Shown piece by piece: positions 25,913 through 33,715 of a stretch of DNA of 61,284 nucleotides. The stretch covers positions 1 through 61,284 of the forward strand of contig NZ_QLZD01000038.1 in the NCBI RefSeq assembly GCF_008636115.1, given 5' to 3'. Every line of letters starts with the position of its first letter. Position 1 is the stretch's first letter. The notes beneath the pieces are model-generated. The model did no database searches. It was not told the origin of the DNA and saw nothing but the letters and a program-made list of their open reading frames with translations. The position numbers and the translations under genes are program-made. This DNA is from Candidatus Tokpelaia sp. (GTDB lineage Bacteria; Pseudomonadota; Alphaproteobacteria; Rhizobiales; Rhizobiaceae).

Positions 25913-27373
25913 ATGAGTTTTATCCCCATTGCCGAATATCGGCCGGATATTGCGCTGTTAAACGGCGCTTATAGTGATGAAATCCGCAATGTTTTGCCGG
26001 CGGACGGTTCTTATATTCCCATGCCGTCTTTTAAGCCGCTGTCGCAAAAGCTGCCTTCCATGCCGCTGGGCAGTTTTGCCGTGCGCTCGGCCGATGGCGG
26101 CACCAGCATTTTTGCCGGCACGGCTGACAGGCTTTATCGGCTGAATAATACTGATTTTTCGTGGGAGGATATAACGCCGGATAATATCACTTATTCGGCC
26201 AATATTCAGGCGCGCTGGTCTTTTGCCGTATTTGGCAATTATGTGCTGGCGGTGAATAAAAATAATGCGCCGCAGGTTTTTGAGCTGGGTAAAGCCAATA
26301 AATTTCGCCCGTTAGGCGGTAATCCGCCGCGCGCCGGGCTGGTGAAAATATGGGGCGATTTTGTCTGCCTGATGCAATTACCGGATAATCCCAACCGGGT
26401 TTTCTGGTCTGGCCTTAATGATGCCGAATGCTGGACGGAAGGCGAGAATAATTGCGATTATCAGGATTTTGCCGATGGCGGTTTTGTACAAGGCTCAACT
26501 GAGACGACTAATCCGATTATTTTTTTGCAATCCGGTATTTATGCCGGCAGTTTTATCCCCGGTTCGGATATTGTTTTCAGTTTTCGCAAATTGCATGACA
26601 AGCGCGGCGCCGTTTCAGCGCAATCGATTGCCTGCCGCGGCACCCAGGCTTTTTATGCCGACCAGGGTGGATTCTTCCAGATCGGGGCTGAAGGTGAAAT
26701 TGTTTCTATCGGCTTTGAAAAAGTTGATAGAACTGTTTTTTCACGCCTGAATGCGGTCAATATTTCTGAAATTTACGGAGTAATTGACCCGTTTTATGCG
26801 CGTATTTATTGGGCCATGGATTATGAAGGCCGCGGCCATTTTGATGAAATGCTGGTTTATGACTGGGGCTTGCAGCGCTGGTCGTTAATAACTATCAGTG
26901 CTTTGGCGATTTTGCCGATTTACCCGGCCGGCTATAGTCTGGAAGGGCTGGATAAAGTAGCGGCGGAGCTGGGAAATTTGCCATTTTCGCTGGATAGCAA
27001 GGCCTGGCAGGGTAGCGCGCCGATTTTGGGTATATTCTCAGATGATTATCGTTTGGGCGCTTTTTCCGGCCCGCCAATGGAGGCGCTGGTTGCCAGCCAG
27101 GAGCTGGGCAGCCCAAGCGGTGCCATGCAGAGAATAACCGCGCTCTACCCGCAAATTGACAGCAATGCGGCGCAACTGGAGCTGGGCACGCGCTTTTTAT
27201 CGGCAGAGACAATGCGTTGGGCGCCGCCGCTTGCCGCTTCTTATTATACCGGGCGTTATCATATGCGTTCGCGCGCCCGTTTTCATAAATTCCGGCTGCG
27301 CGTGCCGGAAGGGGAGATTTGGCACCATATAAACGGTTTTGACGCGGAAATGAGCCAGGCGGGGCGGCGATGA
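25913..27373 (+). CDS. phage tail nozzle/hub protein (P22 gp10-like)
   Basis: A 486-residue beta-rich protein with repeated WD/propeller-like strands (FAGTADRLYRLN; WSFAVFGNYVLAVNKN; VFWSGLNDAECWT; YDWGLQRWSLI). It resembles the packaged-DNA stabilisation/nozzle protein of P22-like phages, which follows the adaptor. It would close the portal channel and bear the fibres. The next gene overlaps its stop by ATGA, so they are co-translated. Confidence 0.7.
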   Translation: MSFIPIAEYRPDIALLNGAYSDEIRNVLPADGSYIPMPSFKPLSQKLPSMPLGSFAVRSADGGTSIFAGTADRLYRLNNTDFSWEDITPDNITYSANIQARWSFAVFGNYVLAVNKNNAPQVFELGKANKFRPLGGNPPRAGLVKIWGDFVCLMQLPDNPNRVFWSGLNDAECWTEGENNCDYQDFADGGFVQGSTETTNPIIFLQSGIYAGSFIPGSDIVFSFRKLHDKRGAVSAQSIACRGTQAFYADQGGFFQIGAEGEIVSIGFEKVDRTVFSRLNAVNISEIYGVIDPFYARIYWAMDYEGRGHFDEMLVYDWGLQRWSLITISALAILPIYPAGYSLEGLDKVAAELGNLPFSLDSKAWQGSAPILGIFSDDYRLGAFSGPPMEALVASQELGSPSGAMQRITALYPQIDSNAAQLELGTRFLSAETMRWAPPLAASYYTGRYHMRSRARFHKFRLRVPEGEIWHHINGFDAEMSQAGRR

Positions 27374-27798
27374 GCTATATTTTGCACCGGGTGCGGGACT
27401 GGCCTCTGGCCCGCCTGGCGCCTTATAACAGCGCTCTGACAGCGGCAGTGAACAGCCTGGCCGCTCGCTTTCCCGATGATGTGTCGCCGGCAATACTGGC
27501 GAAAAATGTGGCCTGCGGCCTTGCCGATTTATGGCTGATTGTGGACGAAAATGAAGCTTTTATTGCTTTTCTCATTACGGAAATGGAAATAACGGTCGGC
27601 GGCAAAAAACGCTTATTATTGCTGGAGCTGGCGGGGGAAGGTGCGCTTGCCCTGACAGCGCTTTTGCCGCAACTGGAAGATTTTGCCCGCCGGGCGGGAG
27701 CAGCGGCCATTTGCCCTTGCGGCCGTTTGGGCTGGAACCGGGCACTGGCGCGTTGCGGCTATAAAATTGCAACAGTGAAATATATAAAGGAGCTTTGA
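27370..27798 (+). CDS. GNAT-like small phage protein
   Basis: A 142-residue protein overlapping the nozzle gene stop. The layout (WLIVDENEAFIAFLITEMEI, LLELAGEGALALTALLPQLEDFARRAGA, LGWNRALARCGYK) resembles the N-acetyltransferase-like proteins commonly found at this place in P22-like rhizobial and enterobacterial phages. A clear acetyl-CoA P-loop (Q/RxxGxG/A) is not obvious, so it may be catalytically altered. Its role in the particle is unknown. Confidence 0.6.
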   Translation: MSYILHRVRDWPLARLAPYNSALTAAVNSLAARFPDDVSPAILAKNVACGLADLWLIVDENEAFIAFLITEMEITVGGKKRLLLLELAGEGALALTALLPQLEDFARRAGAAAICPCGRLGWNRALARCGYKIATVKYIKEL

Positions 27799-27799
27799 A

Positions 27800-28867
27800 A
27801 TGGGCGGCAGCAGTAAACAGCAGAAGCAATCTTCAACGCAGACGAGCAGCCCCCCTGCCTGGGCTATGCCTTTGTTCCGGCAGGGGGCTAAAGATGCGCA
27901 GAATTTTTATCAATCCGGCCAGGGGGGCAATGTCTATCAGGGGCAGCGTGTGGCAGATTTAAGCCGTGAGACACAAAGCGGCCTGCAAGGTTTGCAGCAG
28001 GCGCTCTCCGGCTTTGGCAATAATGCCCTGCAAAGCCGGCTTGGCCAGCCGACAGCGGCGCAAAGCAATTTGGCCGATATGGCCTCAGGCAGCTATTTGC
28101 AGCAGGGCAATCCTTATTATCGCGAGCGTTTGAATGAGGCTGCCAATGAGATGGCAGCCAAAGTCAACAGCCAAATGTCGGGTGCCGGGCGTTACGGCTC
28201 CGGTGCCAATAGCAATATTCTGGCTAAAAATACGGCTGCCATGATGGTGAACGGCCTGAATACGGATTATGACCGGGCAATGCAAAATATGTTGGCGGCC
28301 AATGGGCAAATAGACAGCGCCAATCAAGGTGCCTTGAACAGCGCCGGCAATTATTTGCGCAACTGGAGCGGCGCGGCCGAGGCGCAAATGCAAGGCGGGC
28401 GCGTGGTAGATGATAATGCGCAGGATAAATTGGCGGCGGCGCAACAAAAATGGGAAGAAGAGGATAATAAAGGCTGGCGCCGTTTGGGCTATTTGCAAGA
28501 TGCGGCCAAAGGTCTTGCCGGCAATTACGGCACACAAACAAGCAAGAGCAGCACCAGCATGAGCGACAGGAATAATCCGTGGAATATGGTCGGCTCGCTT
28601 GGCGGTTTGACGCGGAAATCCGACCGCCGTGCCAAAGAGAATATTATTCCTGCCGGCTGTAAAAACGGTTTCCCGCTTTATGAATTTAATTATAAAGGAG
28701 AAAAACAGCGCTGGCGTGGGGTGATGGCGCAAGATGTGCTGCGCCTGAAACCGGAAGCAGTAACTATTGACGCCGGAGACGGGCTTTATTGCGTGGATTA
28801 CGGGCAGCTCGGCTTTGAACCGCAAAAACTTGCAGAGTTTTTGGATAGAGCGAAAACCGAAGGATAA
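27800..28867 (+). CDS. phage tail/ejection protein with C-terminal S74 intramolecular chaperone domain
   Basis: A 355-residue protein. Residues 1-260 are Gln/Ser/Ala-rich and helical (e.g. GAGRYGSGANSNILAKNTA), like phage internal or ejection proteins. Residues from about 273 (KSDRRAKENIIP, YEFNYKG, RWRGVMAQDVLRLKPEAV) match the peptidase S74 chaperone, whose Ser274-Asp275 is the usual self-cleavage and assembly site of trimeric fibres. The combination suggests a trimeric structural protein. AAAGGAG precedes ATG 27800. Sequence resembling its last codons recurs downstream. Confidence 0.75.
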   Translation: MGGSSKQQKQSSTQTSSPPAWAMPLFRQGAKDAQNFYQSGQGGNVYQGQRVADLSRETQSGLQGLQQALSGFGNNALQSRLGQPTAAQSNLADMASGSYLQQGNPYYRERLNEAANEMAAKVNSQMSGAGRYGSGANSNILAKNTAAMMVNGLNTDYDRAMQNMLAANGQIDSANQGALNSAGNYLRNWSGAAEAQMQGGRVVDDNAQDKLAAAQQKWEEEDNKGWRRLGYLQDAAKGLAGNYGTQTSKSSTSMSDRNNPWNMVGSLGGLTRKSDRRAKENIIPAGCKNGFPLYEFNYKGEKQRWRGVMAQDVLRLKPEAVTIDAGDGLYCVDYGQLGFEPQKLAEFLDRAKTEG

Positions 28868-28980
28868 GTCTTTGAACCGCAAAAAGTTTAAGCTGTTCCT
28901 CAAATCCGGCGGGGGTTTGAGATAAGAACAGCGGCGGGTAAAAATGCTTTTTGGGTAGAGCGAAAACCCGGAGCAGGTTT
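28811..28980. repeat. degenerate duplication of the 3' end of the S74 gene
   Basis: TTTGAACCGCAAAAA occurs at about 28813 and again at about 28871. The GGATAGAGCGAAAACCG segment near 28845 has a relative (GGGTAGAGCGAAAACCCGG) near 28956. The second set lies after the stop codon in an otherwise gene-free spacer (28868-29144), so it looks like a decayed copy of the gene end. Confidence 0.7.
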
Positions 28981-29144
28981 TTACGCCGCTAAAAATTGCA
29001 CTTTTTTGAAAAATTTCGGCCGTTCGGCGCCCAGGCAGCGATTTTGTTTAAAATTGCTGTTTTGTGCGGCGGGTCTCTCTTGGCCGCATTTGGTCTGGAA
29101 TGCTTGTTTCAGGCTGTTTTTCCCTTTTTCTGCGGAGAAATTTG

Positions 29145-30122
29145 ATGAGTTCCATTTATGATTGGTCGCTGCAGGCGGCCGATAATGCCAATGCTGATAA
29201 TAGCATAAATTGGGCGGAGGGCCAGCCGCCAAGCACGGTCAATAATTCTGCCCGCACTATGATGCAGCGTTTGCGGGAATTTCTGGCCGATATAGGCGGC
29301 AATATTGCCGCCGGCGGCACGGCAGCTCTGGTCACAATTACCAGCAATTCGCCTGTTCGCTCTTATAGTGGCGGCCTTATTATCCGCTTTCGCGCGACCT
29401 TGGCCAATAGCGCCGGCGCCGCTTTGAGCCTGAACAATCTGACGGCAAAGCCGATTTTGAAAGCCGGGCTGAATGCGGCAGTGCCGCTGGAGGGCGGAGA
29501 AATGCAGCCCGGCGGAGTTTATGAATGTGTTTATAATGCTGCTCTTGCCGCCGGCGGTGCCTGGTTTTTGCTCTCGCCGGCTTTTATCCCGCCGGCGCCA
29601 CCGCCGGTGCCGGCCGGTTTTGTGGCGCCTTTTTGCGGCGCGGTCGCCCCGACCGGCTGGCTGAAATGCAATGGCCGTTTTATTGCCCGCGCCGATTATG
29701 CCGATTTATATCAGGCTATTGGCGATCGCTTCGGCCGTGATGATAAAGGCCTTGCCTTTCGGCTGCCGGATTTGCGCGGTGAATTTATCCGCGGTTGGGT
29801 TGATGACCGCACGGATATGGGCATGCAAAACGGGCGCACCCTTGGCGCCTGGGAACGCGCTATGCTGGAAACACACCGCCATGGCGGCGCAACTGATTGG
29901 GGCGGCGGCCATAGCCACCAATATTTTCTGCCGACATTTACCAGAGCCAATGGCGGTAATTCGGTAGATAGCAGAACTCGCAATAATTCAGCCGAAATGA
30001 CAATGGGTGACGGCGCTCATGCGCATAGTTTTGTAACCGATTGGGGGCTGAATGACAATAACCGCCTGGGCGGTGAAACACGGCCGCAAAATGTGGCCTT
30101 GCTCTATTGTATCAAATATTGA
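29145..30122 (+). CDS. phage tail fibre with Tail Collar domain
   Basis: A 325-residue fibre. The N-terminus SSIYDWSLQAADNANADNSINWAEGQPPSTVNNSAR is the usual fibre base-attachment start. The C-terminal half is a Phage Tail Collar domain: VAPFCGAVAPTGWLKCNG, IGDRFGRDDKGLAFRLPDLRGEFIRGWVDD, then His-rich tip residues (ETHRHGG, GGGHSH, GAHAHS) that often bind metal in fibre tips. ATG 29145 follows GGAG by 7 bases; a longer start at 29064 has no support. It likely mediates receptor contact. Confidence 0.85.
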   Translation: MSSIYDWSLQAADNANADNSINWAEGQPPSTVNNSARTMMQRLREFLADIGGNIAAGGTAALVTITSNSPVRSYSGGLIIRFRATLANSAGAALSLNNLTAKPILKAGLNAAVPLEGGEMQPGGVYECVYNAALAAGGAWFLLSPAFIPPAPPPVPAGFVAPFCGAVAPTGWLKCNGRFIARADYADLYQAIGDRFGRDDKGLAFRLPDLRGEFIRGWVDDRTDMGMQNGRTLGAWERAMLETHRHGGATDWGGGHSHQYFLPTFTRANGGNSVDSRTRNNSAEMTMGDGAHAHSFVTDWGLNDNNRLGGETRPQNVALLYCIKY

Positions 30123-30133
30123 GGAGGCGGCCT

Positions 30134-30361
30134 GTGAGTCAGGAAACTGCTTTTACGACTTTTATTGATAATAAACTTTTCCAGTTGCAGGAACAATGCC
30201 GGGTCGCTGCCGAGCAACAGGCCGCCGCGCAGCAGCAGGGCGATTATGCGGCCTATAGGCTGGCTCAGGCCGGGCTGGGAGAAGCGCAAAACGGCCTGGC
30301 CTATTGGGCGGATTACAAGGCGCGCAATGCTGCTCTTTATGCGCCGGGCAAAGCGGGTTGA
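30134..30361 (+). CDS. small helical phage protein
   Basis: A 75-residue Gln/Ala-rich helical protein (LQEQCRVAAEQQAAAQQQGDYAAYRLAQ). GTG 30134 follows a strong GAGGAGG (30121-30127), better than the TTG further upstream. No known family; it may be a fibre assembly helper by position between two fibre genes. Confidence 0.55.
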   Translation: MSQETAFTTFIDNKLFQLQEQCRVAAEQQAAAQQQGDYAAYRLAQAGLGEAQNGLAYWADYKARNAALYAPGKAG

Positions 30362-30419
30362 GAAAAACAGTGCCGCGCCGGGTGACAATGTGTTGAAATA
30401 AAGCAGCGATCGGGGAGAT

Positions 30420-31001
30420 ATGATGGAAAATATGACAAGACCGGTGGCTGTCCCCGGCCTGCGGGAGGCCGGTAAAATCCGCGCCGTGATTTATGCCAAT
30501 AATCAACTGGCGCATGTGCCTTTGGCCGAAATATTAAAATTAACGGTGCAGACAGGATATAAGGCAGCCCAAAGCAGCAATGGGCAGGCCGGCGGAGAAA
30601 AACCGAAAGCGGCATTGGCAGAGCCGGCGCATTTTATTCGCCTGAATGAGACGCTGCTTATCCAATACGGTTTTCAGGCGGTGGATAAAAGCAGCAACGG
30701 CACTAATGACAGGCTGAATATTCGCTTTCCTCTCAGCTTTGCCAATGCCGATTATTATCCTTTTTTTAGCCTGTGTGCCGGGCCGAATGAGAGCGCTGCC
30801 GCGGCTTTTATCATGGCAGAAAGCCTGGAAAAAACAGGATTTGCGGTGCAGAGGGCAGCGGTTCCCCATTTGATGGCGGCGGATAAGGCCTCTCAGGCGC
30901 AGCCCGGCGGCCGGCCTGGTTTTTTTTGGCTGGCTATAGGGTATGCCGCCCAGGCCGGTTTAAAAGGAGAAAGTGATGACGGTTCCCTATCATTCCCATA
31001 A
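30420..31001 (+). CDS. phage fibre tip-like protein (gp53-like C-terminal domain)
   Basis: A 193-residue protein. The second half has FIRLNETLLIQYGFQ, then IRFPLSFANADYYPFF and FFWLAIGYAAQ, the strand order of the gp53-like receptor-binding tip of tail fibres. The first half is a linker. ATG 30420 (or 30423) follows GGGGAG. The end overlaps the next gene by about 25 bases in another frame. Confidence 0.65.
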   Translation: MMENMTRPVAVPGLREAGKIRAVIYANNQLAHVPLAEILKLTVQTGYKAAQSSNGQAGGEKPKAALAEPAHFIRLNETLLIQYGFQAVDKSSNGTNDRLNIRFPLSFANADYYPFFSLCAGPNESAAAAFIMAESLEKTGFAVQRAAVPHLMAADKASQAQPGGRPGFFWLAIGYAAQAGLKGESDDGSLSFP

Positions 31002-31803
31002 TTTTGAAATTCCCACAGCGAGCCGGCAGGATATTGTAGACGGCACAGCCACTGACAAAGCGGTTGTGCCCGCCTGCCTCGGCAGTGCGGCAGTAGCGGC
31101 GGTTAAAGATTTTGCCAGTGCCGCCCAAGGCGTAAAGGCCGATAATGCTGTCCCGGCTATGCGTTTTATCCGCGCGGGGGAGGGACTTGCCGGCGGCGGT
31201 GCGCTAACGCAGGATATTACGCTGACTTTGGGCAGTGAGCAGTTACAGGCGATTGCGGCCGCGCAGAAACAGGCGGAAGAAGCCTTGCAGCAAGCTGAAA
31301 AAGCAGGCGATGTCAGCAAAAACGATCTGGGCAATCTGGCTTTTAAAAGCCAGGTGGCTGTGGCCGATATTGCGGCGGCCGGCACCATGGCCAATAATGC
31401 GGTTTTGCATGGTGACGGTGTGTGGCGGCCATTGCCGGCCGGCGGCAGCGGCGGCGAAAAAGGCGAGAAGGGCGACAAAGGTGATAAAGGCGAGCCGGGA
31501 GAAAGCGGTAAAAACGGCAGGGACGGCAAAGATGGCCAAAACGGCAAAGACGGGCTTGTCTCTGACAGTGAATGGAAAAATTTGTCGCTTGCTGTTGACA
31601 GCACGGCTACGCGCCAGTCTATCACTTTGACAAAGCCGGGCACAGATCTTAAGGCGGTCATTGAGACCGGTTTTAAAACAATCAATGGCGAAGGTTTGAT
31701 TGGCACCGGCGACATTAAAATTATCGCTGCCGGCGGTGAAAAAGGCGAGAAGGGCGAGCCGGGGCAAAACGGCATTTCAATTACGGCAATCAGGATTGTG
31801 TAA
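30976..31803 (+). CDS. collagen-like phage tail fibre
   Basis: A 275-residue fibre. Residues about 155-190 are Gly-x-y triplets (GEKGEKGDKGDKGEPGESG, then GKNGRDGKDGQNGKDG), and a short second collagen block (GEKGEKGEPGQNG) sits at the C-terminus. Such blocks form trimeric collagen-like stalks in phage fibres. Between them is a beta-rich domain ending GEGLIGTGDIKI. AAAAGGAGA precedes ATG 30976. Gly-x-y repeats are prone to length change by recombination. Confidence 0.85.
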   Translation: MTVPYHSHNFEIPTASRQDIVDGTATDKAVVPACLGSAAVAAVKDFASAAQGVKADNAVPAMRFIRAGEGLAGGGALTQDITLTLGSEQLQAIAAAQKQAEEALQQAEKAGDVSKNDLGNLAFKSQVAVADIAAAGTMANNAVLHGDGVWRPLPAGGSGGEKGEKGDKGDKGEPGESGKNGRDGKDGQNGKDGLVSDSEWKNLSLAVDSTATRQSITLTKPGTDLKAVIETGFKTINGEGLIGTGDIKIIAAGGEKGEKGEPGQNGISITAIRIV

Positions 31804-32415
31804 ATGGCCGCTACCGCAAATATAGAAATAGATTTATCAAATGGCGAGACAGTGGCCGGCAGTATCAGCCCCGGTTATCGGCTGATTATTGCAACAAATG
31901 AGGGCAGTTCCAATATTTTCAGCTTAAATAAATGGGACGAAAATTACCCTGTTATTGCCGGCGATAATTTTTGCCTGGAATATTATCGGCAGACAAATAC
32001 GACTTCTATAGTGAAAATGACGCCTTGTAATATTTCCGGCAAATTCAGCTTGCGGATAGCAAGCTCTGTTCCCGGCATAATGGTAATGCCGGCGGGCATG
32101 GTGCTTTCTCCCGCCAATAAAAGCCCGCTATTATTCAGAATATCCTCTGCCAGGGCTGATTTTGTCATGAGTATCAGCACTATGATAGATAATCGTATTG
32201 ATAGCAGTGTGCCGGTGATAAATATTCAGTCGCAAAAGCAGGAGGAAGATTATCGGCTGGTGATTAACCTGCCCGATAGCCGGTTTAGCAAACAATATGT
32301 TGTCACTGTCCCCGATGACGGCCAGGGGCATATGTTAAGCCAGGGTAATGCGCCTATGGTCAGACTACCCTATTATGCCGCAACCGCCACTGGCGACTAT
32401 AATTGGAAACTTTAA
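31804..32415 (+). CDS. phage protein of unknown function, probable fibre or receptor-binding part
   Basis: A 203-residue beta-rich protein whose ATG follows the TAA of the collagen-like gene without a gap, so translation is coupled. It has no recognised domain. The position, right after the collagen-like stalk, and the many beta strands suggest the globular head of that fibre or a host-range determinant. A terminator follows immediately, separating fibres from lysis genes. Confidence 0.6.
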   Translation: MAATANIEIDLSNGETVAGSISPGYRLIIATNEGSSNIFSLNKWDENYPVIAGDNFCLEYYRQTNTTSIVKMTPCNISGKFSLRIASSVPGIMVMPAGMVLSPANKSPLLFRISSARADFVMSISTMIDNRIDSSVPVINIQSQKQEEDYRLVINLPDSRFSKQYVVTVPDDGQGHMLSQGNAPMVRLPYYAATATGDYNWKL

Positions 32416-32420
32416 CGAAA

Positions 32421-32445
32421 AACCCGGCTTTTGCCGGGTTTTTGT
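32421..32445 (+). terminator. rho-independent terminator before the lysis genes
   Basis: AACCCGGC (32421-32428) pairs with GCCGGGTT (32433-32440), with a TTTT loop and a T-rich tail. It lies 16 bases before the endolysin start and may limit lysis gene expression. Confidence 0.9.
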
Positions 32446-32460
32446 TGGTGGAGACAGGTA

Positions 32461-33144
32461 ATGATAGAGGCACAAACGCCGCCAAGGCAGATAAATGCTC
32501 AAGGTCTGGAACATATAAAACGCTGGGAAGGCCTGCGTCTGCGCGCTTATTTATGCCCGGGCGGTGCCTGGACAATCGGCTATGGCCACACAGTTGCGGC
32601 CGGCCCGCCGGCTGTGGTTAAAGGCATGGTGATTGATGAAATGCGCGCTGAAGCCTTACTGCTACAGGATTTGCAGCATTATGAAGCGGCTGTTGTGAGG
32701 CTGGTGCGGGCGCCGCTTTCCGATAATCAATTCTCAGCGCTGGTTTCCTTTGCTTATAATATCGGCACGGCCGCTTTTGCCAAATCACGCATTCCGGCGC
32801 TGATCAATAAAGGCAATTATCACGCTGTGCCGGCTGAGCTGATGCGTTATGTCTATGCCGGCGGCAAAAGGCTGGAAGGCCTTGTTAACCGCCGCGCGGC
32901 CGAGGCCGGCTTGTGGGCAAAAGGGGATTTTGTTTCATCAAGCGCGCAGCGGGCGGAACCGAAACGGGAAATGCGCTGGCTGGCACCGGAAGTTGTAGCG
33001 CCTTTGGCCGGCTCGGCCGCCGGGCTGGCCGCTTTTGCCGATGGGCAGGGGCCGTTTCAATGGGCTTTGGCTTTGATTATGGTTTTATGCGCTTTAGGCG
33101 GTGCCTGGTATTTTGTTCGCCGTATGCGCCGGGCAATGTTTTGA
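32461..33144 (+). CDS. GH24 endolysin (T4-type lysozyme) with C-terminal membrane segment
   Basis: A 227-residue muramidase. The GH24 catalytic triad is readable as Glu23, Cys32 and Thr38 (RWEGLRLRAYLCPGGAWTIGYGH), i.e. Glu-8-Cys-5-Thr; Cys stands where T4 has Asp, as in many natural endolysins. A conserved FSALVSFAYNIG follows. After about residue 175 a membrane helix (QWALALIMVLCALGGAWYFV) ends in RRMRRAMF, with positive residues after it. No separate holin is visible next to it, so the tail may serve for membrane retention or holin-like function. Confidence 0.88.
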   Translation: MIEAQTPPRQINAQGLEHIKRWEGLRLRAYLCPGGAWTIGYGHTVAAGPPAVVKGMVIDEMRAEALLLQDLQHYEAAVVRLVRAPLSDNQFSALVSFAYNIGTAAFAKSRIPALINKGNYHAVPAELMRYVYAGGKRLEGLVNRRAAEAGLWAKGDFVSSSAQRAEPKREMRWLAPEVVAPLAGSAAGLAAFADGQGPFQWALALIMVLCALGGAWYFVRRMRRAMF

Positions 33145-33181
33145 GGCATTTTGCCCTGGGTGACAGAGAGAAAGGCGGCGC

Positions 33182-33430
33182 ATGTCGTATCGTTTGCAAT
33201 TTTGCTTTATTATTGCTTGTGCCGCTTTTGCCTGCGGCTTTTTTTATGGCCAGGCTGCCGGTAAAAAACATAATTTGCAACAGGCACTTGCTGCTTTTGC
33301 CGCGCGGGAGGAAATCAACCATGCTGTGGATAAGGTTGACGCTGTTGATTTGTGTCTTGCACTTGGCGGGGTGCGGGAAACATGCCGCTCTGCCCTGCGC
33401 CGGGTGGGAGAGGCCGCCAAAAGTGAATAA
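33182..33430 (+). CDS. Rz-like inner-membrane spanin
   Basis: An 82-residue protein. It has an N-terminal membrane anchor (FCFIIACAAFACGFFYG) and a helical periplasmic part (QQALAAFAAREEINHAVDKV). Location after the endolysin and overlap with a lipoprotein frame identify it as the inner-membrane spanin, which fuses inner and outer membranes at lysis. It is shorter than lambda Rz. Confidence 0.75.
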   Translation: MSYRLQFCFIIACAAFACGFFYGQAAGKKHNLQQALAAFAAREEINHAVDKVDAVDLCLALGGVRETCRSALRRVGEAAKSE

Positions 33431-33521
33431 TCCCGCCCGGCTGGTGCAGGAGGAGCCGCCTTTGGCGCGCTTTTTGGCGGCAACCGACCGTTTTGGCCGC
33501 AAGCAGGGCTGCTGGCGATAG
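33321..33521 (+). CDS. Rz1-like outer-membrane spanin lipoprotein, overlapping the i-spanin
   Basis: A 66-residue protein in another frame that starts inside the i-spanin gene (ATG 33321, after GGGAGGA at 33306-33312) and extends 91 bases beyond it. It has a signal peptide with lipobox (LTLLICVLHLAGC) and then a short periplasmic segment with prolines. Embedded or overlapping lipoprotein frames at this place are diagnostic of Rz1 spanins. Confidence 0.8.
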   Translation: MLWIRLTLLICVLHLAGCGKHAALPCAGWERPPKVNNPARLVQEEPPLARFLAATDRFGRKQGCWR

Positions 33522-33611
33522 GCGGTTAAGGGAAAGATTCGACCAGTGCCGTTTAAGGACGCAATGGTTTTTATAGATAAAACAGGATTGCCAGACAGAT
33601 CAGGATTGATT

Positions 33612-33663
33612 GCGTGCCGGAGGTGCGAGGCTTTTGCCTTATGCCCCCGGCACGCAGTTTTTT
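33612..33663 (+). terminator. strong hairpin terminator at the right end of the phage cluster
   Basis: GCGTGCCGG (33612-33620) pairs with CCGGCACGC (33647-33655), followed by AGTTTTTT. It follows the last spanin gene and faces the minus-strand transglycosylase gene, so it probably ends the late transcript. Confidence 0.8.
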
Positions 33664-33715
33664 GTATTCAGGCGGCTCTTTGCGCGTTTTGCCCTGCCGG
33701 AGCAGAAAAATATTG

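Larger units (their letters stand above)
14010..33663 (+). mobile_element. integrase-less P22-like prophage or domesticated phage particle cluster
   Basis: A continuous plus-strand block in classic order: small terminase, large terminase, portal, scaffold, capsid, [cargo], adaptor, nozzle, ejection/S74 protein, collar fibre, fibres, endolysin, spanins, ending at a strong hairpin (33612-33663). No long tape-measure gene is present, fitting a short-tailed virion. No integrase, repressor, replication or excision gene and no obvious att repeat is seen, although every structural frame is open. The left limit could be as far out as 11588 if the nuclease-like operon is phage-derived. tRNA-Glu at 34549 lies just beyond the right end. 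Confidence 0.85.

Noticed and set aside
25406-25974. Overlapping frames in the repeat region after the adaptor gene
   Set aside because: They are translations of the duplicated GC-rich repeats, not independent genes.
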